From an uncultured Clostridia bacterium (GTDB lineage: Bacteria > Bacillota > Clostridia > TANB77 > CAG-465): a stretch of DNA of 64,000 nt. Made by a program: the position numbers and the translations under genes. Positions 1-9,681 of the stretch are shown here, piece by piece (within the stretch, counting starts at the first letter, position 1; every line of letters starts with the position of its first letter). The stretch spans positions 1 to 64,000 of the forward strand of contig CAKOYA010000001.1 in the NCBI GenBank assembly GCA_934130325.1, written 5' to 3'. The notes beneath the pieces are model-generated. The model was not told where the DNA came from, searched no databases, and saw only the letters and a program-made list of their open reading frames with translations.

Positions 1-92
1 ATTTTTAAATTCATCTCCATTTACTTAGTCTCTGCCTTTTTTAGAATTTTTTACCCCAACTATTGACAAAGAACCACTTTTTTGTATGATTA

Positions 93-1550
93 CTATTGTG
101 GTAATAATACATATGGCTCTGAAGCTGTACCTTTTCCACCTACATACTGCATGTCATCTTTTAATTGTATTATAGCCCTATATCCATATATATTTGAATT
201 TGGTATTGAACTAGAAGTAAATTGGCCATTAGAAATTATTGCTGCAGGGTCTTCTCCCCAAAATCCTTGTACAGTTGCTAGCCAACAGTTAGCACCATTT
301 AATATTATATTATCAGTAAACATTTGAGACATGCTAACAGAATTATTGTTATTCCACTTTATCAAATCCTCTTTGTCCATTGCCCTTACCTCAACCGCAT
401 ATGAACTATCCAATTTAATTTGCTGTTTTGCAAAAGTATCCATGTAAGCTACCCATCCTGATGCATTACCTTGGTAACCATTTCCATATCCAATTTGTTT
501 AGCACCCGCCATTACTATATATGTAGTATTTCCTTCTGAATATAACACTCTCCATCCAGTATATGTACTAATATGACCTTTTCCATACATTCCTGTACCA
601 TCATTTGTATAACTTACAGGGTAATTTACATATGAACCTTTTGCTACATCCTTTAATGGTTTTGCTTCTGCAACTTCAACACTACAAGATGCATAAAATT
701 CGTTATTTTCAGCTGATTTTGCTGTAATAGTTATATCTTTTTGTAAAGTATCATATGAAGTTAATACTCCATCTACAACAGATACTACTTCAGGATTAGA
801 ACTTTCCCAAATTAATTCTTTATTACTTGCATTTTCTGGTTCCACAGTTGCACTTAAAGTATATGTTCCATTACTTTTCATAATTATTGAGCTAGTATTA
901 AATTTTACCCCTGTTACTTTTACTGGTATCAAAACATCAACTTCTTTTGAAATGTCAGCATCTTTATTAGTTTTTGTCTTTACACTTATTGTATATACTT
1001 TACCAATAGTTAAATTAGTAAATTCATAGTTTTCTTCTTTTGTTGTAATTGTACTAATATAATTCTCTGCACTTTGTTCTTTAATTGAATATGTATACTC
1101 ACGATCTTCCTTTAAAAATTGTGCATCTTTTATATGTACTGATATAGTTGTATCACTTACTAAAGTTTCTATTACAAAATTAGGTTCGTTTTCAATCAAC
1201 TTAACGCCTAATGTATCTCCATTGATTTCAAATAAATATCCATTACAACTACCCCTGATTTTTCCCTCAGTATTTTTTTCAAAACTATCTATTGTTCCAT
1301 CATTTTGGATTTTTTTCAAATACTCTTCTAAAGTTATACCACTTTGATTTTTTTCAATTTCATAATCTAGCAAAGCAAGTTGTAATTTTTCCATTGCTAC
1401 CTTTTTATTATTTTCTTCCACTGCATCTTGTGCATTTTTTATAGGGTTATTTTTAGCAACTGTGAGTATTACAGTTGTAGCAAGTATTACCACTACAATT
1501 ATTGTAATAATCAATACTATTAATGATATTCCACTTTTAACTTTCTTCAT
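93..1550 (-). CDS. Pseudopilin-like surface protein with bacterial Ig-like domain
   Basis: 485 aa. The N-terminus has a short basic leader, then KSGISLIVLIITIIVVVILA, which resembles a type IV prepilin/pseudopilin (a small residue before a hydrophobic helix, without the usual Glu5). A charged coiled stretch follows (about 35-70). Residues ~140-215 look like a fibronectin-type beta domain. Residues ~215-295 match a Big_2 Ig-like domain (VTGVKFNTSS, WESSNPEVVSV). The C-terminal ~185 residues form a Trp/Gly-rich surface module (TGWRVLYSEG, GYRAIIQL) that I cannot name. It is probably exported and membrane- or pilus-associated. No pilus assembly genes lie next to it. It is transcribed leftwards; RBS AAAAGGTGA. 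Confidence 0.75.
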   Translation of the reverse strand: MKKVKSGISLIVLIITIIVVVILATTVILTVAKNNPIKNAQDAVEENNKKVAMEKLQLALLDYEIEKNQSGITLEEYLKKIQNDGTIDSFEKNTEGKIRGSCNGYLFEINGDTLGVKLIENEPNFVIETLVSDTTISVHIKDAQFLKEDREYTYSIKEQSAENYISTITTKEENYEFTNLTIGKVYTISVKTKTNKDADISKEVDVLIPVKVTGVKFNTSSIIMKSNGTYTLSATVEPENASNKELIWESSNPEVVSVVDGVLTSYDTLQKDITITAKSAENNEFYASCSVEVAEAKPLKDVAKGSYVNYPVSYTNDGTGMYGKGHISTYTGWRVLYSEGNTTYIVMAGAKQIGYGNGYQGNASGWVAYMDTFAKQQIKLDSSYAVEVRAMDKEDLIKWNNNNSVSMSQMFTDNIILNGANCWLATVQGFWGEDPAAIISNGQFTSSSIPNSNIYGYRAIIQLKDDMQYVGGKGTASEPYVLLPQ

Positions 1551-1606
1551 ATATCTATCACCTTTTAATATTATAATATATATTTAGTTATTTTTCAAAA
1601 TATTTT

Positions 1607-4600
1607 TTACTCGAACAGCTTCATTATTTCATCATTACTTAGACTTGAAATAAATGTTTCACTACTAGTTATTATATTATCTGATAAATTCTTTTTAGCT
1701 TCTTGTAATTTTACAACCTTTTCTTCAATAGTATTTTCCGTTATCAAAGAAAATACTTGGACATTATTTTTTTGTCCAATTCTATATGCTCTATCTGTAG
1801 CCTGATTTTGTACAGACAGATTCCACCATGGGTCAAAATGAATTACCATATCTGCACTAGTAAGATTAAGCCCTGTTCCACCTGCTTTTAATGAAATTAA
1901 AAACACAGGTACTGTACTTTCCTTGTTAAATTTATCCACAAGTTCAACTCTTGTATCTACTTTTGTCTGACCAGTAAGTTCATAATATTTTATATTTCTT
2001 TTTTCTAATTCTTTTTTTATTAATTCAAACATTGAAGTAAATTGAGAAAATACTAAAATTTTATGTCCAGAACTACATGCATCTTCTAATAACTGAATAC
2101 ATTGCTCAAGCTTTGAACTTTCCCCATCATAGTCTTCTAAAAATAACGAAGGATGACAACATATTTGTCTCAATCTAGTTATTAAAGCTAAAATTTTCAT
2201 TTTGCTTTTTTCTATTCCATTTTCCTCTATTTCTGTTTTAACTTGCTGTTTTATTTTATATAAATATGCATTATATATTCTTTCTTGTTTTTCAGACATT
2301 ATGCTATACATTTTTGTTTCAGTTTTTTCTGGCAACTCCTTTAATACATCCTTTTTTATTCTTCTTAATATAAATGGCTCAACCATATTCTTTAGGGTTT
2401 CTTGCCTCTTTAAATCATTATCTCTTACTATACTTTTTTCAAACTTTTCTTTAAATTTTGAATATGAATACAAAAAACCTGGCATACAAAAATCAAAAAT
2501 AGACCAAACCTCTGCAAGTGAATTTTCTATAGGAGTTCCAGTCAAAGCAAACTTAGTCTTCCCCTTTAACATTTTTAATGCTTTAGCATTTTTTGTATTA
2601 TTATTTTTTATATATTGAGCCTCATCTGCAATTATATATCTAAAATTATAATCTGAATACTCATCAATATCTCTTTTTAGCAAGTCATATGAAGTTATGA
2701 CTATATCATATTTATTAATCTCTTTTATCAACTGTTTTCTGTATATTGCTCCACCACTTATTACAAGTACGTTTAAATCTGGAGCAAATTTATTTATTTC
2801 TTTTTGCCAATTTAAATATAACGAACTTGGACAAACAACTATAGATGTCAAACTATCATGTACTTTTTCATCTTCAAATATAGAAATAATTTGAAGTGTT
2901 TTTCCAAGCCCCATATCATCTGCAAGTATTCCACCAAATCCTAACATATCTAATGTTTTTAGCCAATTATATCCTGTTTTTTGATATTCTCTTAATATAT
3001 TTTGCATACTACTTGGTAAGGAAAAATCTAAATTACTAGCATCAGATATTTTCCTTACTAGTTCTTTAAAGCTTGCCTCTTTTTTTACATTAATATCTTC
3101 GCTACTATCCAATAGATTATTTAAATATACTGACCTATACTTTGGAACAGTAAATTTGGAATTATTTGATAAATTAAATTTAACTCCTGTATTTTCTATT
3201 ATGTTAGTAAGCGTTTTTATACTAGAGTTTTCAAGATCTATAAAATTTCCATTTTTTAATCTATGAAATTTCTTTTTAAGGCTATAACTTTTAAAAATAG
3301 ACTCCAACTCAGAAGGTGAAAAATCTATTTTTTCTAGGTCTATTTCTAGTAAATCATTTTTTATCCTAAGCCCCATTGTTACAGATTTTGGAGATATAAC
3401 GTTTTTTAATTTGAATTTTTCTGTGGCCAATACTTCAAATTTTTCCATAAATTCATTTATTCCATTTTTCATAAAGTTATATATATCTTCATCTTTTGAC
3501 ATAACTAAATTTAATGAACTTTGATTTAAAATAAATTTATTATTAAAAATCAAATCTATAGCCCTTTGCTCTTTAACAAAATTTCTATTGGAATATCCAC
3601 TATCTTTATCTAAAAAAGGATTAAATTCTGTATTTCCATAACAAAACTTGACATTAGCTATAATATCCCCACCATCATCTTCATCAAGAAATACCTTTAC
3701 TCCAAGTTTTTCAGGTTTATACTTTTCTAAAATTTTATCCTTATCTTCTATATTTATATACTTTGAAATGTTTGGTACTACATATTCGCTAAAGCTAGTA
3801 ATTTCATCATATAATACGATTTCATTATTATAATCTGTAATAAAATTTTTTAATACTGGCAATACCTTTTTAGAAAAATCTCCACTACATCTATACATTT
3901 TATCTTTATATATTATATAATTATATTGCTCTCCATAATAAATGTAATAATCATCTTTATTTATATCTTTTAATATTAATTTATTATCTTCAATACATAT
4001 CTCTAAATCTAAATTTGGATCTTCCTCCACTAGTTGTATACTCTTTGAATAGTAATAATCTGTTATATCCACAATCTCATTTTTAAAAATATCAAAAAAT
4101 TCATCTATTGCTCCATAAGATAATCTAAGTTTATTTTTTAATCTTGAATCAATAGAAAAATAATGATCCATACTTGCAAAAGCTGTATATTCTTGGGCTT
4201 TTGAGAAAACAAATTTAACAAATCTAGCATTTTGAAACTTTTCAAACTCAAGTCTTACTTCTAAATCTTTTCCAAATCTCACATTTTGTCTAGTATTCAA
4301 ATCACTTGCAAACTCATATATATCTTTTATAACATATGTTTTACTTCTACCTATTTTTAAAGTGATATACATCTCTGAAAACTTAAAGCCTGAAATCTCG
4401 ATTTTTGGTATAAGTTTTATTTTTTCTTCCGATTTACTTAATTCTTCTAATTCCAAATTTTCATAATAATTTATTAGTTTGTTTGCACTTCTTTTTTTAT
4501 AGCGCTGCATTAAATCAATATTTTTTTCTTCATTTTCTTTTATATACCCTAATTTAATACCATATGAATTACTTTTAAATTCTCTATATTTTTCTTCATT

Positions 4601-4882
4601 TGTATAAATATCAAATAAAGCTGCAATCACATGCTTACATGGTGTTGGTTTTTCAGCTTGACAACTACAAGAATATTCGATTTTATTTAATTCTTTCGTT
4701 ACCTTAGTCTCATAAGCATATGTTCCCTGAACTATATCCTCAATACAAAATTTACTATCATTATCTATATTTACATTTTTTATTTTTACCCTATCTTGTT
4801 CAAAGTATTTTTTTCCTCTATTTGTAACCCTTTCTCCAGATATTAACAATAATTTATTTATTTCATTTGGAAGAATTAACAT
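1607..4882 (-). CDS. SWIM-domain SNF2/Rad54-family helicase
   Basis: 1091 aa from the ATG at 4882, which has an AAGGTGA ribosome site; the frame is open further upstream but without good signals. A SWIM zinc-binding motif (C72, C74, C82, H84 in CSC...PCKH) lies near the N-terminus. A Firmicute SNF2-associated region follows, then the SNF2 ATPase: Walker A DDMGLGKT near 655, DEAQ near 752, and a C-terminal helicase lobe with GGTGLNLTSAD and DRAYRIGQ near 1027. It is a cytoplasmic double-stranded DNA translocase of the bacterial SNF2 type; the cellular role in Clostridia is not established. It stands downstream of the response regulator with a 169-bp gap. Confidence 0.93.
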   Translation of the reverse strand: MLILPNEINKLLLISGERVTNRGKKYFEQDRVKIKNVNIDNDSKFCIEDIVQGTYAYETKVTKELNKIEYSCSCQAEKPTPCKHVIAALFDIYTNEEKYREFKSNSYGIKLGYIKENEEKNIDLMQRYKKRSANKLINYYENLELEELSKSEEKIKLIPKIEISGFKFSEMYITLKIGRSKTYVIKDIYEFASDLNTRQNVRFGKDLEVRLEFEKFQNARFVKFVFSKAQEYTAFASMDHYFSIDSRLKNKLRLSYGAIDEFFDIFKNEIVDITDYYYSKSIQLVEEDPNLDLEICIEDNKLILKDINKDDYYIYYGEQYNYIIYKDKMYRCSGDFSKKVLPVLKNFITDYNNEIVLYDEITSFSEYVVPNISKYINIEDKDKILEKYKPEKLGVKVFLDEDDGGDIIANVKFCYGNTEFNPFLDKDSGYSNRNFVKEQRAIDLIFNNKFILNQSSLNLVMSKDEDIYNFMKNGINEFMEKFEVLATEKFKLKNVISPKSVTMGLRIKNDLLEIDLEKIDFSPSELESIFKSYSLKKKFHRLKNGNFIDLENSSIKTLTNIIENTGVKFNLSNNSKFTVPKYRSVYLNNLLDSSEDINVKKEASFKELVRKISDASNLDFSLPSSMQNILREYQKTGYNWLKTLDMLGFGGILADDMGLGKTLQIISIFEDEKVHDSLTSIVVCPSSLYLNWQKEINKFAPDLNVLVISGGAIYRKQLIKEINKYDIVITSYDLLKRDIDEYSDYNFRYIIADEAQYIKNNNTKNAKALKMLKGKTKFALTGTPIENSLAEVWSIFDFCMPGFLYSYSKFKEKFEKSIVRDNDLKRQETLKNMVEPFILRRIKKDVLKELPEKTETKMYSIMSEKQERIYNAYLYKIKQQVKTEIEENGIEKSKMKILALITRLRQICCHPSLFLEDYDGESSKLEQCIQLLEDACSSGHKILVFSQFTSMFELIKKELEKRNIKYYELTGQTKVDTRVELVDKFNKESTVPVFLISLKAGGTGLNLTSADMVIHFDPWWNLSVQNQATDRAYRIGQKNNVQVFSLITENTIEEKVVKLQEAKKNLSDNIITSSETFISSLSNDEIMKLFE

Positions 4883-5051
4883 TATTTTCACCTTTTCTGT
4901 AATACATAACATAACAATTATATAATTATACATTACATTTGTCAAATAAATTCTTACATTATACATTACATTTAGGTATTACCCTAATAATATTATAATT
5001 AGTATTATTATTATAATTATCTTATATAGTTTTTTATATATTAAACCTGTA

Positions 5052-5765
5052 TTAATTTGAATCATATAATTTCTCCTTTTTTACCTGCTTATTACTAATT
5101 TCTCTTACTGCATAACCCTTTCCTCTAATGTTTACTAGCACATCTACTCCTGTTATATTTTTTATCTTCTTTCTTAACTTAGTTATATGAACTCTAAGCA
5201 CAGATGAAAATATATCAAAATGTTCGTCATATACGTGCTCTAATAGCTCTTCACTAGATATTACTAAAGGATATTTTAAACTTAAATACTCCAAAATATC
5301 ATACTCTTTTGACGTTAACTTTATTTTTTTGTTTTTATATTTTACCTCTCTTAATCTTGTATCAATTAGTAAGTTTCCAATATTTATTACGGGAGTAGAT
5401 TTTCCACAAGATCTACGAATAACGGCATTAATTCTTGCTATTAATTCTTCAATCTGAAATGGCTTTTTTATATAATCATCTGCTCCTAAATTAAAACAAC
5501 TTAAAATATTTTCAGTATCATAACATCCAGAAATTATTATAATTGGTGTACTTATATTTTCATCTCTTAAATATTTAACAATCTGATTTCCATCCTTATC
5601 AGGTAATTTTAAATCAAGCAATATTAAATCGTACTCATTTATATATGCCTTTTCTTCTCCTACTCCTCCTGTTATTGCAATATCAACACAAAAACCTTTT
5701 TTTTCTAACTCAATTTTCATATAATCTAAAATTGTAACATTATCCTCAATAATTAACAATCGCAT
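5052..5765 (-). CDS. OmpR/PhoB-family response regulator (orphan)
   Basis: 237 aa. The receiver domain occupies ~1-115, with acidic pocket E7/D8, phospho-acceptor D51 (LILLDLKLPD), S79 and K101 (KKPF). A winged-helix DNA-binding domain (~125-225) includes LTSKEYDILEYL and VLRVHITKLRKKI, ending in RGKGYAVRE. No histidine kinase gene adjoins it in this window, so its partner is elsewhere or absent. A poor TTGACA/TATAAA promoter candidate lies about 60 bp upstream. Confidence 0.93.
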   Translation of the reverse strand: MRLLIIEDNVTILDYMKIELEKKGFCVDIAITGGVGEEKAYINEYDLILLDLKLPDKDGNQIVKYLRDENISTPIIIISGCYDTENILSCFNLGADDYIKKPFQIEELIARINAVIRRSCGKSTPVINIGNLLIDTRLREVKYKNKKIKLTSKEYDILEYLSLKYPLVISSEELLEHVYDEHFDIFSSVLRVHITKLRKKIKNITGVDVLVNIRGKGYAVREISNKQVKKEKLYDSN

Positions 5766-5824
5766 AATACCTCTCCTATATTTTTTTATATTATATCAAA
5801 TAGCTTGTTAATTTTGTGTTAAAT

Positions 5825-5852
5825 TTTATAGAAAAATATATTTTTTTGTCAA
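5825..5852 (-). promoter_or_regulatory. Candidate sigma-A promoter for response regulator
   Basis: On the minus strand TTGACA (5852-5847), a 16-bp spacer, then TATAAA (5830-5825). It lies between the terminator of the GH18 gene and the regulator start. A nearby TATAAT at about 5793 lacks a good -35, so the assignment is uncertain. Confidence 0.4.
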
Positions 5853-5868
5853 ATAATGTAAAGAAAAA

Positions 5869-5894
5869 GAAACTCTAATTAATTCTAGAGTTTC
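5869..5894 (-). terminator. Intrinsic terminator after GH18 gene
   Basis: Inverted repeat GAAACTCTA (5869-5877) / TAGAGTTTC (5886-5894). On the minus strand it is followed by TTTTTC, 12 bp after the GH18 stop codon. Confidence 0.75.
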
Positions 5895-5905
5895 CGAAAT
5901 TATCA

Positions 5906-7552
5906 TTATTTTTTTAAAGTATCTGTTATAGCTACCCAAATATCTTCTGTTTCAAATCCTTTTCTCCAACCAGTTATTCCGGCTAAATTATATTTATTTA
6001 CTAATTCAGCTCTTCTTTTTACAGAATCTTTATCTTCAATCCATAATTTATATGTTAAACTTCCTTCTTTATACTCAGCGTAGTTTTGCCCAGCATCTTC
6101 ATCGTATACAGTAGTCAAATTATATTTTTTCAAAAATTCTTGACAATTTTTCATTGTATATACTCTAGTTGAATACTCGGATTCTCCATCCTTAATAGTC
6201 CAAAGCCTTGTGTAAAATGGTATTCCAAGAACAATTTTATTTGAAGGAATATTAGAATCGTTTAATAACGAGTTAATATTTTTTTCAACCCAAGATACTT
6301 CTGCAATAGAACCAGCTTCATTAGACCAAGCTCCTCTTTGATCGTATCCCATTAACACCACATAATCGGCGGCATTTCCAACTTCTTTCCTGTCTATATA
6401 TGCAACAAAGTACATATCCACTGAAACTTTTATATTATTAGCTCTAAAAATAGGTACTAACTCTCTAATAAATTGAGTATACATGTTTCTATCTTCAGTT
6501 TTCATTGCTTCAAAATCAATATTTATTCCATCTAAGTTATTCTCTTTAGCAATTTTTAATAGATTTTTTATAAACTGTTCCCTATTATACTCACTATTTA
6601 ACATAGCTGATGTATCATCTGCAGTGTAACTTGCAGAGTCAATCCCATTAGTTACTATAGGCCAAATATCATATCCCATAGATTTTGCCTTATTATAATA
6701 AGTTTGATTAAATTTTGATGCTATCTCTCCATTAGAATTTTTAAGCTCATACCAAGTTGGAGATACAATAGTTACGCCATCTATCTTTGTAGTACCAAGT
6801 ACATCCAAATCACTACCATATTGCCAAAACATTTCAAGTTTTGTTGAATCTGAATTTTTTGAATTTTCATCATCTATATTCAACTCTATTTGCCCATTGT
6901 TTACTACATCTACATTATTTTTTGATATATAACCTACCACACCTGAATCAGTTTTAACCTTATACCACCTATTATGTTTTAGACTCTCAGTATAAACTAT
7001 AACTGTATTATTCTTTCCTAGAACACTTATTATATCTGATTTAGTTGATAAATCTTGATATATATTTACGTTATTATACTTTATAGCCAAATCAGAATTA
7101 TCCTTTTTATCTATTGAAATGGTATTAGTTTCCTCATTATACTCTACTTTAATGTTGTATACATCTTTTAAAATATTTATATCTACATATGGATGTCCAT
7201 TAACTAACTTTGCTACATTTGGGATATCAATATATTCCATATTTTTTGACATCTTATTTTCATCTATTTTAAATTTTATTACTTCGTCTTTGGTTGTAAC
7301 TATTACCTTAGTTGAAATTTTATCATAAAATATATGTTCATCTATTAACTTTCCTATTGTATCTGTAGATATATATATACCATTATTTTCTACAAATGGC
7401 TTATTGGTTGGTTCAACATTATCTCCAAATACTACCAAATTAGAATTTTCCTTAGAAATAACATATACGTCTTTATCTATATAAAAAAATAGTAAAAAAA
7501 CTATTATCATACTAAATGTCACAAAAATTATTCTCTTTAAATCTTTTTTCAT
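5906..7552 (-). CDS. Glycoside hydrolase family 18 protein with SH3 domain
   Basis: 548 aa from ATG 7552, preceded by AGGTGAT; an in-frame GTG inside that ribosome site is less likely. One N-terminal membrane segment (~7-25) or uncleaved signal leads into a copper-amine-oxidase-N-like stretch (~50-150) and a bacterial SH3 domain (~160-215). A GH18 barrel carries the DGINIDFE catalytic motif, with Glu near 346 as the acid/base. The arrangement matches clostridial spore or cell-wall N-acetylglucosaminidases of the YdhD/SleL group. It probably acts outside the membrane on peptidoglycan. It has its own promoter and terminator. Confidence 0.88.
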   Translation of the reverse strand: MKKDLKRIIFVTFSMIIVFLLFFYIDKDVYVISKENSNLVVFGDNVEPTNKPFVENNGIYISTDTIGKLIDEHIFYDKISTKVIVTTKDEVIKFKIDENKMSKNMEYIDIPNVAKLVNGHPYVDINILKDVYNIKVEYNEETNTISIDKKDNSDLAIKYNNVNIYQDLSTKSDIISVLGKNNTVIVYTESLKHNRWYKVKTDSGVVGYISKNNVDVVNNGQIELNIDDENSKNSDSTKLEMFWQYGSDLDVLGTTKIDGVTIVSPTWYELKNSNGEIASKFNQTYYNKAKSMGYDIWPIVTNGIDSASYTADDTSAMLNSEYNREQFIKNLLKIAKENNLDGINIDFEAMKTEDRNMYTQFIRELVPIFRANNIKVSVDMYFVAYIDRKEVGNAADYVVLMGYDQRGAWSNEAGSIAEVSWVEKNINSLLNDSNIPSNKIVLGIPFYTRLWTIKDGESEYSTRVYTMKNCQEFLKKYNLTTVYDEDAGQNYAEYKEGSLTYKLWIEDKDSVKRRAELVNKYNLAGITGWRKGFETEDIWVAITDTLKK

Positions 7553-7574
7553 AAAATATATCACCTGTAAAGAT

Positions 7575-7603
7575 ATTATACAATATATTTTGTAATTTGT
7601 GAA
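7575..7603 (-). promoter_or_regulatory. Sigma-A-type promoter of GH18 gene
   Basis: TTCACA (7603-7598), 17-bp spacer, TATAAT (7580-7575) on the minus strand, about 22 bp before the start codon. Confidence 0.65.
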
Positions 7604-7642
7604 GAATAAAAACTACTATTTATTATTTTTATTATATTTGAC

Positions 7643-8680
7643 TTATTCTTCTATTGAATTTAAAATTAATATGTCAAGTAACATTTGATAACTAATTCCA
7701 TCTGCTTTAATTAACATTGGATACATACTCTTACTAGTAAAGCCTGGCATGGAATTTACTTCATTAAAATATACTTTGTCTTTGGTAACAAAAAAATCAA
7801 TTCTTGCAAGAGAATTAAGCCTTAATTTTTTAAATATTTTTCTAGAGTACTCTTTAATTTTTATTGTTTGTTCATTGCTAATGGTTGCAGGGATTAAAAT
7901 ATCAGTCTTTAAATCTTCGTACTTTGAACTATAATCATAAACATCATTTGATATAGCTACTTCACCTGGAGTAGAAACATAAATTTTATTCTTGGTAACA
8001 TTTTCTAAAACAGAGCATTCTACTTCTTTTTTAGAATTTATGTATTTTTCTATTAATATTTCTTTATCAAAACTAAATACATAATCAATTATACCAAAAA
8101 GTTCATTTTTATTATTTACTTTGCAAACGCCATAAGATGAGCCTTCTTGATTTGGTTTTACAATAAGTGGAAAATATATATTTTTTTCAATAATTTCTAA
8201 AAATTCATCATAATTAAAGTCTTTACTATAAAATTCACTACTTTTTAAGTTAAGATACGGAACAACATCTATTCCCAGACTACTTACTAATTCTTTAGAT
8301 AAAGTTTTATCCATTGCTATACTACTCCCTAAGACCTTACATCCTACATATTTAACACCTGCTTGTTCTATTAATCCCTGCAATGTTCCATCTTCACCAT
8401 ATTTACCATGTAGTACAGGAAATACTACATCATATTTTTTTAATTCATTTGGTATGTTCTCTACGAATTTTTTATTAATCAAATCATTATTCCACATTCC
8501 GTTTCTAATATTTTGTATATTTCCACTATAATAATACCAATTACCTTTTTTATCAATTCCTATATTTTTTATTGCATATTTTGATTTATTTAAATTTTCT
8601 ATTACATTTGATGCAGATATACAGGAAATTTCATGTTCTGATGAAATTCCTCCAAATAAAACTAATACATTCTTTTTCAA
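7643..8680 (-). CDS. ddl: D-alanine--D-alanine ligase
   Basis: 345 aa. I place the start at TTG 8680: GGAG lies 8 nt upstream, and the protein then begins LKKNVLVLFGG as in other Ddl proteins. The GTG three codons earlier overlaps the ribosome site. The ATP-grasp enzyme joins two D-Ala for peptidoglycan precursors, in the cytoplasm. GGISSEHE marks the N-terminal domain. EGSSYGVCKV lies in the central ATP-grasp region, and EVNSMPGFT near the end holds the Mg-binding Asn. The length is normal. It stands alone rather than beside murF. Confidence 0.95.
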   Translation of the reverse strand: MKKNVLVLFGGISSEHEISCISASNVIENLNKSKYAIKNIGIDKKGNWYYYSGNIQNIRNGMWNNDLINKKFVENIPNELKKYDVVFPVLHGKYGEDGTLQGLIEQAGVKYVGCKVLGSSIAMDKTLSKELVSSLGIDVVPYLNLKSSEFYSKDFNYDEFLEIIEKNIYFPLIVKPNQEGSSYGVCKVNNKNELFGIIDYVFSFDKEILIEKYINSKKEVECSVLENVTKNKIYVSTPGEVAISNDVYDYSSKYEDLKTDILIPATISNEQTIKIKEYSRKIFKKLRLNSLARIDFFVTKDKVYFNEVNSMPGFTSKSMYPMLIKADGISYQMLLDILILNSIEE

Positions 8681-8737
8681 GTTTACCACTCCAAACTATT
8701 TATATACTTAATATTAAGGTTATTAATATATACTAAA

Positions 8738-9457
8738 TTAAGGTATAATAATTCCTCCATAATCTATTAAATCATATCCTTTAAATTCAATCAACTCTAT
8801 TTTTTGTTTTTTGATAAAATCTCTTATAGAGTTCCCTTCTTCTATTTTTTCCAAATCTCCAAACACTATAATTTTACTGCCTATTCTTGCCATACATCCA
8901 CCTATAAATCCATTCATTTTAGAATAACTATTATTATTTTTTAACAACTTTATATCTAAACTTTTATCTAATAATAACACCTTTATATTATTTTTTTCTA
9001 ATATCCTAGCTATATTTCTATCAGATACTATAGCACTATTTTCAGATATAACAGCTATTGAACAGTTAGAATACCCCTGTTTTATATCTATTTTATTTAA
9101 ATTATTCTTTATAATATATTCTAAGATTTTATCATCTGTATACTTAAAATTATGTATTATATTTTTTCCTATTTGGCAAATATTATATGGTATATCTAAA
9201 GGATACTTTCCTATAACTTGCTTCTTACCACAAATTAAATTTTTAAGATTATAACTTTTATTTTTAAAATGATTAAATACAGTTGGCTCCAAAAATATAT
9301 TATCATCAATCTTAGAACAAAAAATATCTACATGTGATGATATTTCCGGATATACCAAATTATTTGTTGGAATCTCAATAATTTTATAGCCACTACTTCT
9401 AAGATATTCTTTTTCAACTTTTCTCATTCTACTATCTATTATTATTTGTTTTTGCAT
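8738..9457 (-). CDS. Uncharacterised GME-fold protein (DUF6873-like)
   Basis: 239 aa from ATG 9457, chosen because GAGGG lies 9 nt upstream; an earlier in-frame ATG overlaps the ribosome site. Features include IIIDSRMRK at the start, alternating strands with conserved CSIAVISENSAIVSD and IGGCMARIG segments, and a C-terminal DLIDYGGIIIP. This resembles clostridial proteins annotated as DUF6873, a guanidino-modifying-enzyme (pentein) fold. I do not see a convincing Cys-His-Asp catalytic set, so activity is unknown. It sits between a zinc-ribbon gene and ddl. Confidence 0.6.
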   Translation of the reverse strand: MQKQIIIDSRMRKVEKEYLRSSGYKIIEIPTNNLVYPEISSHVDIFCSKIDDNIFLEPTVFNHFKNKSYNLKNLICGKKQVIGKYPLDIPYNICQIGKNIIHNFKYTDDKILEYIIKNNLNKIDIKQGYSNCSIAVISENSAIVSDRNIARILEKNNIKVLLLDKSLDIKLLKNNNSYSKMNGFIGGCMARIGSKIIVFGDLEKIEEGNSIRDFIKKQKIELIEFKGYDLIDYGGIIIP

Positions 9458-9481
9458 TAATTTCATCCCTCTATAAAATAT

Positions 9482-9506
9482 GAGTTAGTATTTAACACAC
9501 TAACTC
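9482..9506 (-). terminator. Hairpin between zinc-ribbon gene and DUF6873-like gene
   Basis: Perfect inverted repeat GAGTTAGT (9482-9489) / ACTAACTC (9499-9506). The minus-strand tail is ATATTTTAT and the plus-strand tail is GTATTTTTTT, so it may act in either direction, weakly leftwards. Confidence 0.45.
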
Positions 9507-9514
9507 GTATTTTT

Positions 9515-9667
9515 TTATTCTTCATCATCGTCTATTTCGTCAAAATATTTTTTATCTCTTCCACAATTTGGACATTCTTCAATATCTCTAAAATATGGTT
9601 CTCTTGGTTTTGATTCATCTAGTACATAACCACACTTAGAACACTTATATTTATAATATTTTGGCAT
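9515..9667 (-). CDS. Small rubredoxin-like zinc-ribbon protein
   Basis: 50 aa. The ATG at 9667 is preceded by a very strong ribosome site (GGAGGTGAG, 5 nt away). Two CxxC knuckles (YKCSKCGY and EECPNCGR) would bind one Zn or Fe. The C-terminus is acidic (EIDDDEE). It looks like a single rubredoxin-like or FmdB-like ribbon, function unknown. It lies 14 bp downstream of corA, so the two are likely cotranscribed. Confidence 0.75.
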   Translation of the reverse strand: MPKYYKYKCSKCGYVLDESKPREPYFRDIEECPNCGRDKKYFDEIDDDEE

Positions 9668-9681
9668 TTTTTACTCACCTC

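Noticed and set aside
1..92. Partial gene at the left edge
   Set aside because: No open frame with coding character in the first 92 bp.
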